From the NCBI GenBank assembly GCA_017505505.1, contig JAFVPA010000053.1:1-9742 (forward strand): a stretch of DNA of 9,742 bases. The letters run 5' to 3'. Each line of letters opens with the position of its first letter. The first letter of the stretch is position 1. The notes beneath the pieces are model-generated. The model saw nothing but the letters and a program-made list of their open reading frames with translations, did not search any database and was not told where the DNA came from. The translations under genes and the position numbers were made by a program. This stretch comes from Oscillospiraceae bacterium. GTDB taxonomy: Bacteria > Bacillota_A > Clostridia > Oscillospirales > Oscillospiraceae. This document shows, in pieces, positions 6,208-9,742 of the stretch.

Positions 6208-7202
6208 CCCGTGGGAATAAAAATCTCCGTATATTTGTCGATGGCATAGTTATCCGTCATGCCTGCGATATAGTCACAGACAGTTCGTTCCATACCATCA
6301 AAGGACAACTGAGGATGGAAGTCCTCCGGAAGGGCTTCGGGATTCGCCATGTAATACTCGAAAAGCTTGCACAGCATGGCCTTGGCCTTGCTTTCCTCTG
6401 CCTTGGCTACGGGGCTGCGGTAGACATTTTCGAACATGAAGGAACGCAGGTCCTTCAACGCCTTCTCTACCTCCGGGGACAGCAGAATGCATCCCGCCTC
6501 CCGGGAAACCTGAATGATATCCGTTACCAGGGTGTTGATACGAACACTGTGGCTGTGTCCCAGCAGGCCGGTAATTTCCTGTGGGATATCGTCATTTGTC
6601 AAAATCCCCGCCCGAATGGCATCGTCGATATCGTGGTTGACATAAGCGATCTGGTCGGAGCGGCGAACGATCTGCCCTTCCAGCGTATTGGGCCAGGGAT
6701 CTCCCGTATGGCAGAGGATGCCGTTGCGGACCTCGTGGGTCAGATTTAACCCTTCCCCGTCCTTTTCCAATACATCCACCACCCGAAGACTCTGCTCGTT
6801 GTGCTTAAAGGGTTTACCCAGACACTTGCTCAGGGCCACTTCTCCCGCATGGCCAAAAGGCGTATGGCCCAGGTCATGGCCCATGGCAATGGCCTCTGCC
6901 AGATCCTCATTCAGGCCCAAAGCCCGGGTGATGGTACTGGCAATTCTTGCCACTTCCAGGGTGTGGGTCATTCGCGTGCGGTAGTGGTCCCCCTCCGGCT
7001 GCAAAAAGACCTGGGTCTTGTGCATCAGGCGGCGGAAGGATTTGCTATGTACGATGCGGTCAATATCCCGCTGGTAGCAGGTGCGCACATCCCCTTCCCG
7101 GTCCTCTTCAAACCGGGGCCGTCCCTTGCTCTTATCGGCAAAGGCTGCCAAGGGATTCAGCCGCCTGTATTCCTGACGTTCCAGTTCTTCCCGCACGGTC
7201 AT
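6189..7202 (-). CDS. dgt: Deoxyguanosinetriphosphate triphosphohydrolase-like protein (HD domain)
   Basis: A 337-residue HD-superfamily hydrolase of the dGTPase type. Members of this family release triphosphate from dGTP or related dNTPs and so affect dNTP pools. Visible features are RRLMHKTQVF at about 58-67, the first metal histidine H80 in MTHTLEVARIA, H109-D110 in GHDLGHTPFGHAGE, and the fourth-ligand region YVNHDIDDA at 187-195 (D191). The length fits the shorter Gram-positive 'dGTPase-like' group. I chose the ATG at 7202: GGGAG lies eight bases upstream. A GTG three codons earlier (7211) overlaps that ribosome site. The position upstream of dnaG is common in Clostridia. Substrate specificity cannot be read from the sequence, so the triphosphohydrolase name is by family. 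Confidence 0.93.
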   Translation of the reverse strand: MTVREELERQEYRRLNPLAAFADKSKGRPRFEEDREGDVRTCYQRDIDRIVHSKSFRRLMHKTQVFLQPEGDHYRTRMTHTLEVARIASTITRALGLNEDLAEAIAMGHDLGHTPFGHAGEVALSKCLGKPFKHNEQSLRVVDVLEKDGEGLNLTHEVRNGILCHTGDPWPNTLEGQIVRRSDQIAYVNHDIDDAIRAGILTNDDIPQEITGLLGHSHSVRINTLVTDIIQVSREAGCILLSPEVEKALKDLRSFMFENVYRSPVAKAEESKAKAMLCKLFEYYMANPEALPEDFHPQLSFDGMERTVCDYIAGMTDNYAIDKYTEIFIPTGWHVRG

Positions 7203-7211
7203 AGTATCCAC

Positions 7212-7331
7212 TCCCTTTGGTCGTGTTAGTGAGAGGTATCGGCTTCGCCGATTTATTTCAATCCGTGGTCAAAGGCCACTCCGCAATTCTTCATTATTCC
7301 ATATTCATCAGCGAAGCGATTTCGTTTTTCA
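7212..7331. other. Intergenic region with small palindromes
   Basis: This gap between the YigZ-family gene and the dGTPase-like gene carries no ORF. It contains the hairpin ATCGGC-TTC-GCCGAT at 7238-7252, a second with one wobble pair, GTGGTC-AAA-GGCCAC, at 7265-7279, and a weaker one around ATCAGCGAAGCGAT near 7308-7321, in an AT-rich background. Read on the minus strand, no hairpin is followed by a T-run, so none looks like a terminator for the YigZ-family gene. I found no convincing promoter. Confidence 0.45.
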
Positions 7332-7958
7332 TTATGTAACAGGAAAGGCCCGGTATTCCTGCCCGGTTTCCATACCCTCCACGGTACCGGAGGTCATATC
7401 CGTAAGCCTGTCCAGGAAGGGCTGGGCCTGATTCTCTGGGAACAGCAATTCCAGCTCCACTTCCGCGCCAAAATCCGTCTGGCGGATAATGCCTTCAAAG
7501 GCTGCAACCTCCAGCTTTACCCGCTCATAGAAGGTATAGGGACAGGGTACATACAGCACCGTCCACACCCGTTTCATGGACTTTCCCGCCGCATCCACAG
7601 CGATCTTGGCACCCTTGGTATAAGCCCGGACAAGGCCGCCGGCCCCCAGCAGGATACCGCCAAAGTACCGGGTCACCACGCAGACGATATTATACAGCCC
7701 TTCCCGCTGCAACACCTGCAGCATGGGCATCCCCGCCGTTCCGCCGGGTTCGCCGTCATCGGAAAAGCGGACTGCTCCGTCCTTGATGATGTAGGCCCAG
7801 CAGTTATGGGTGGCATCATAGTGCTGCTTCTTCATCTCCTGGATTTTCGCCAGGGCCTCTTCCTCCGTCTCCACCGGCCAGACCCGGCCGATGAAGTGGG
7901 ATTTTTTCTCATAAAATTCATCCTCGCCGAACTGGGTCGGCACCAGATATTCGTCCAA
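7332..7958 (-). CDS. yigZ: YigZ/IMPACT (UPF0029) family protein
   Basis: A 208-residue protein of the YigZ family, the usual length. The N-terminal IMPACT domain shows KSHFIGRVWPV at 19-29, DATHNCWAY at 48-56, SDDGEPGGTAGMPML at 66-80 and VVTRYFGGILLGAGGLVRAY at 94-113. A DUF1949-type domain follows from about 138. Eukaryotic IMPACT regulates GCN2 signalling; bacterial members have no settled biochemical role, and a link to translation or RNA binding has been suggested from structure. The start is a TTG at 7958, with AAAAAAGGAG ending nine bases upstream. There is no in-frame ATG or GTG that keeps the conserved N-terminus. The 130-base gap to hflX is largely filled by a palindromic repeat that would sit in the leader of this gene. 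Confidence 0.92.
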   Translation of the reverse strand: MDEYLVPTQFGEDEFYEKKSHFIGRVWPVETEEEALAKIQEMKKQHYDATHNCWAYIIKDGAVRFSDDGEPGGTAGMPMLQVLQREGLYNIVCVVTRYFGGILLGAGGLVRAYTKGAKIAVDAAGKSMKRVWTVLYVPCPYTFYERVKLEVAAFEGIIRQTDFGAEVELELLFPENQAQPFLDRLTDMTSGTVEGMETGQEYRAFPVT

Positions 7959-7993
7959 TGGGCAACGCTCCTTTTTTCGCCTTCTCTGCCTGC

Positions 7994-8073
7994 TGTAGGG
8001 CGGGCTGCCCTCAGCCCGCCGAGATCAGGGCAGTCTCTGCAACAGCGGCGGCTTGAGGGCAAGCCGCCCTACA
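7994..8073. repeat. Palindromic intergenic repeat, copy 2 (double hairpin)
   Basis: Arms 7994-8020 and 8047-8073 are inverted repeats matching at 23 of 27 positions. Each arm also folds on itself: GGCGGGCT-GCCCTC-AGCCCGCC on the left, and on the minus strand of the right GGCGGCTT-GCCCTC-AAGCCGCC. The four arm differences form two compensating pairs, so both 8-bp inner stems stay perfect. The 26 bases at 7995-8020 are identical to 9381-9406 in copy 3. It lies between hflX and the YigZ-family gene, with no T-run. Confidence 0.9.
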
Positions 8074-8088
8074 GAGCAAGTTTCTCTC

Positions 8089-9357
8089 TCATAATTCCAT
8101 CACGATATACTCCCGCAGCCGCCCATAAAGGATATCATCCAAAATGGCCTCCACCTCGATACCGTCCGCGGTATACTCCACATTCTTCACCTGGGCATTG
8201 TTATGCAAAGTCTCTACCATCCCGCCCATGGCGTAAGGCAGACACACAATCACATGATGCCGGGCCTGATCCAAGGCCTTCTCGATGGCCTTCAGCAGGC
8301 CATCCATATTCATGCCCCGCTTGGCGGAAATGGGCACAACACCCTCGCCGTGGGGGATATCCTCAGGATACACCAGATCCGCCTTATTATAGCAACGCAG
8401 CACAGGTGTTTCGGGCTTCGCCAGCTTGGCAATGAGCTTTTCCACGACCTCGATATGCTCCTCCCGGTTGGGATCGGAGGCATCGATCACATGCAGCAGC
8501 AAATCCGCGTATTCCAGCTCCTCCAGGGTAGCATGGAAGGCATTTACCAGATGGTGAGGCAGTTTGGCGATGAAGCCAACGGTATCAGACAAAATCACAT
8601 CCAGATTGTCAGATACCGTCAGTTGCCGGGAGGTGGTGTCCAGGGTATCGAACAGCCGGTTATTGGCAGGAATTCCCGCATTGGTCAGCTGGTTCAGCAG
8701 CGTGGATTTGCCCGCGTTGGTATAGCCAACGATAGCTACCACAGGAACAGAATTTTTCATCCGGTTCTGGCGCTGAACGGCCCGGACCTTGCGGACCTGT
8801 TCCAGTTCCGTTTCCAGACGGGTGATCCGCTCCCGGATGTGGCGGCGATCCGATTCCAGCTTGGTCTCACCGGGGCCACGGGTGCCGATACCACCGCCTT
8901 GGCGGGAAAGGCTCTTGCCCATACCGGAAAGCCGGGGAAGCAGATATTTATACTGTGCCAATTCGACTTGCAACCGGCCCTCCTTGGTCTTGGCCCGCTG
9001 GGCGAAGATATCCAGGATCAGAGCACTGCGGTCCAACACCGTAACACCGATGATTTCCTCCAGCGCCCGGATGTTTCCGGGAGACAGTTCATTGTCAAAA
9101 ACCACCATGGTAGAAGCCGTGGCCTCCACCAGCATCTTCACTTCCAAGGTCTTACCCTCACCGATGAAGCTGTGGGAATCGGGAGTGTGGCGGTTCTGCA
9201 GCACCTTTCCGGTGCAGAAGCCGCCTGCCGTTTCCAGCAGGGCTTCCAGTTCTTCAATGGTCTCATCGGTAGCCGTCTGGTCTTTCTTAAAACAGTCCGC
9301 GTTCAGGCCCACCAGCACCGCCCGCTCCTGTACATGCTCTTCAAAGGTCGCTTCCAT
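8089..9357 (-). CDS. hflX: GTPase HflX
   Basis: A ribosome-associated GTPase that binds the large subunit and, in studied bacteria, splits or rescues stalled ribosomes under stress. The 422-residue protein has the N-terminal HflX domain (about 10-150), the conserved loop GGGIGTRGPGETKLE at 154-168, a coiled-coil-like helical stretch at 170-200, then the G domain: G1 GYTNAGKST at 211-219, switch I FDTLDTTSR at 236-244, G3 DTVGF at 258-262, G4 NKAD at 324-327 and G5 SAKRG at 344-348. A C-terminal domain ends the protein. All GTP-binding motifs are intact. The ATG at 9357 follows GGAGG with short spacing. It is separated from rpmE by a strong terminator, so it probably begins a new transcript. 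Confidence 0.97.
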   Translation of the reverse strand: MEATFEEHVQERAVLVGLNADCFKKDQTATDETIEELEALLETAGGFCTGKVLQNRHTPDSHSFIGEGKTLEVKMLVEATASTMVVFDNELSPGNIRALEEIIGVTVLDRSALILDIFAQRAKTKEGRLQVELAQYKYLLPRLSGMGKSLSRQGGGIGTRGPGETKLESDRRHIRERITRLETELEQVRKVRAVQRQNRMKNSVPVVAIVGYTNAGKSTLLNQLTNAGIPANNRLFDTLDTTSRQLTVSDNLDVILSDTVGFIAKLPHHLVNAFHATLEELEYADLLLHVIDASDPNREEHIEVVEKLIAKLAKPETPVLRCYNKADLVYPEDIPHGEGVVPISAKRGMNMDGLLKAIEKALDQARHHVIVCLPYAMGGMVETLHNNAQVKNVEYTADGIEVEAILDDILYGRLREYIVMEL

Positions 9358-9379
9358 AGTTCCTCCATTATAACAGGTC

Positions 9380-9463
9380 GGTAGGGCGGGCTGCCCTCAG
9401 CCCGCCGCCATTGTACCGCCATTTCTGCCTGTACACGGCGGTTTGAAGGCAAGGCGCCCTACC
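9380..9463. repeat. Palindromic intergenic repeat, copy 3 (partly degenerate)
   Basis: Left arm 9380-9407 contains the same perfect hairpin as copy 2 (GGCGGGCT-GCCCTC-AGCCCGCC). The right arm 9436-9463 matches the reverse complement of the left at 22 of 28 positions, and its own inner stem has two mismatches, so it looks decayed. The ends GGTAGGGCG and CGCCCTACC are preserved. It lies between the putative hflX promoter and the hflX start, so it would be transcribed as part of the hflX leader. Confidence 0.85.
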
Positions 9464-9482
9464 GGAGGTTTTCTTTTTTTAT

Positions 9483-9512
9483 AGTATACCATAGAATGTT
9501 GGATCGGTACAA
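9483..9512 (-). promoter_or_regulatory. Putative hflX promoter (extended -10)
   Basis: On the minus strand, TGG followed by TATACT (9483-9491) forms an extended -10 element. A weak -35 (TTGTAC, 9507-9512) lies 18 bases upstream. It sits just after the rpmE terminator. Transcription would begin near 9476, giving a leader of about 120 bases that contains repeat copy 3. The evidence is a sequence match only. Confidence 0.45.
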
Positions 9513-9544
9513 CAAATATCTTGTCAGAAATTGTGAACAAAACG

Positions 9545-9576
9545 AAAAAAATCCGCACCACAAACCGTGGTGCGGA
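9545..9576 (-). terminator. Intrinsic terminator of rpmE
   Basis: On the minus strand a perfect 10-bp stem, TCCGCACCAC / GTGGTGCGGA, with the loop GGTTT is followed at once by seven T residues (9545-9551). It begins 12 bases after the rpmE stop codon. This is a textbook rho-independent terminator and should separate rpmE from hflX. Confidence 0.93.
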
Positions 9577-9588
9577 AATTTTCGAATC

Positions 9589-9742
9589 TTACTTCAGGCC
9601 GAAACGCTTGTTGAAGCGATCAACACGTCCACCGGTGTCAACCAGCTTCTGCTTGCCGGTATAGAAAGGGTGGCACTTGGAGCAGATCTCAACACGAATG
9701 TCCTTCTTGGTAGAACCGGTAGTAAAGACATTGCCGCAGGCG
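9589..9742 (-). CDS. rpmE: 50S ribosomal protein L31 (5' end cut by window edge)
   Basis: The last 50 codons of L31, a small protein of the large ribosomal subunit that helps bridge the two subunits. Visible are [13 protein letters not shown], the zinc-type cysteine pair in [15 protein letters not shown], and the typical ending [14 protein letters not shown] before TAA. The cysteines mark it as the zinc-binding (C+) form rather than the zinc-free RpmE2 form; the first cysteine of the expected CxC lies just outside the window. A strong terminator follows. Confidence 0.96.
   Translation of the reverse strand, partial: ACGNVFTTGSTKKDIRVEICSKCHPFYTGKQKLVDTGGRVDRFNKRFGLK

Noticed and set aside
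7203..7211. GTG start three codons earlier for the dGTPase-like gene
   Set aside because: The GTG overlaps the GGGAG ribosome site, which is correctly spaced for the ATG at 7202.
7994..8073. Repeat as an intrinsic terminator of hflX
   Set aside because: The hairpins are strong, but no T-run follows on the minus strand. The same structure recurs in other contexts, including a predicted leader.
9367..9375. Perfect extended -10 (TGT plus TATAAT) just before the hflX ribosome site
   Set aside because: Transcription from it would start inside or after the Shine-Dalgarno sequence, leaving almost no leader, and no -35 is present. The extended -10 near 9483 is a better candidate.
8203..9384. 393-codon open frame on the plus strand
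   Set aside because: It is antisense to hflX, which has all GTPase motifs. It appears to be a compositional shadow.
1704..9463. CRISPR array
   Set aside because: The three repeats are thousands of bases apart, are palindromic double hairpins, and lack regular spacers or cas genes.

Overview
The window is a compact, single-direction stretch of bacterial chromosome: all eleven genes lie on the minus strand. Gene content, clean Shine-Dalgarno sites, moderately high GC and an IspH-ribosomal protein S1 fusion point to a Gram-positive anaerobe of the class Clostridia, probably an Oscillospirales (Ruminococcaceae/Oscillospiraceae-type) gut bacterium. That placement is inferred from gene families and style, not from a marker-gene search. 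Both ends cut through genes: rpmE at the right edge and ispH-rpsA at the left.

In transcription order (high to low coordinates) the window holds: the end of rpmE (ribosomal protein L31) with a strong intrinsic terminator; a 231-bp gap with a putative promoter and a palindromic repeat; hflX (ribosome-associated GTPase); a second repeat; a YigZ/IMPACT-family gene with a TTG start; a gap with small hairpins; a dGTPase-like HD hydrolase; two tandem paralogous small membrane proteins of unknown function; dnaG (primase); an RpoD-type sigma factor; a second, strongly diverged sigma-70-like protein; a third repeat; cmk (CMP kinase); and ispH fused to S1 domains.

Most of the genes serve nucleotide supply, DNA priming, transcription initiation and translation. 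The dgt-dnaG-rpoD block is a Clostridia version of the macromolecular synthesis operon. It is modified by the membrane-protein pair upstream of dnaG and by the extra sigma-like gene downstream of rpoD. Overlapping stop and start codons at dnaG/sigma, sigma/sigma-like and cmk/ispH suggest translational coupling.

The most unusual items are: (1) the second sigma-like protein, which keeps a region 1.1-like N-terminus and core-binding region 2 sequence but has lost nearly all residues that read the -10 and -35 elements; (2) a three-copy family of intergenic double-hairpin repeats in which arm differences are compensated within each hairpin; and (3) the uncharacterised pair of four-helix membrane proteins placed inside a conserved replication/transcription operon. 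No mobile-element gene, CRISPR array, tRNA or rRNA was seen, and no gene-free stretch exceeds 300 bases.
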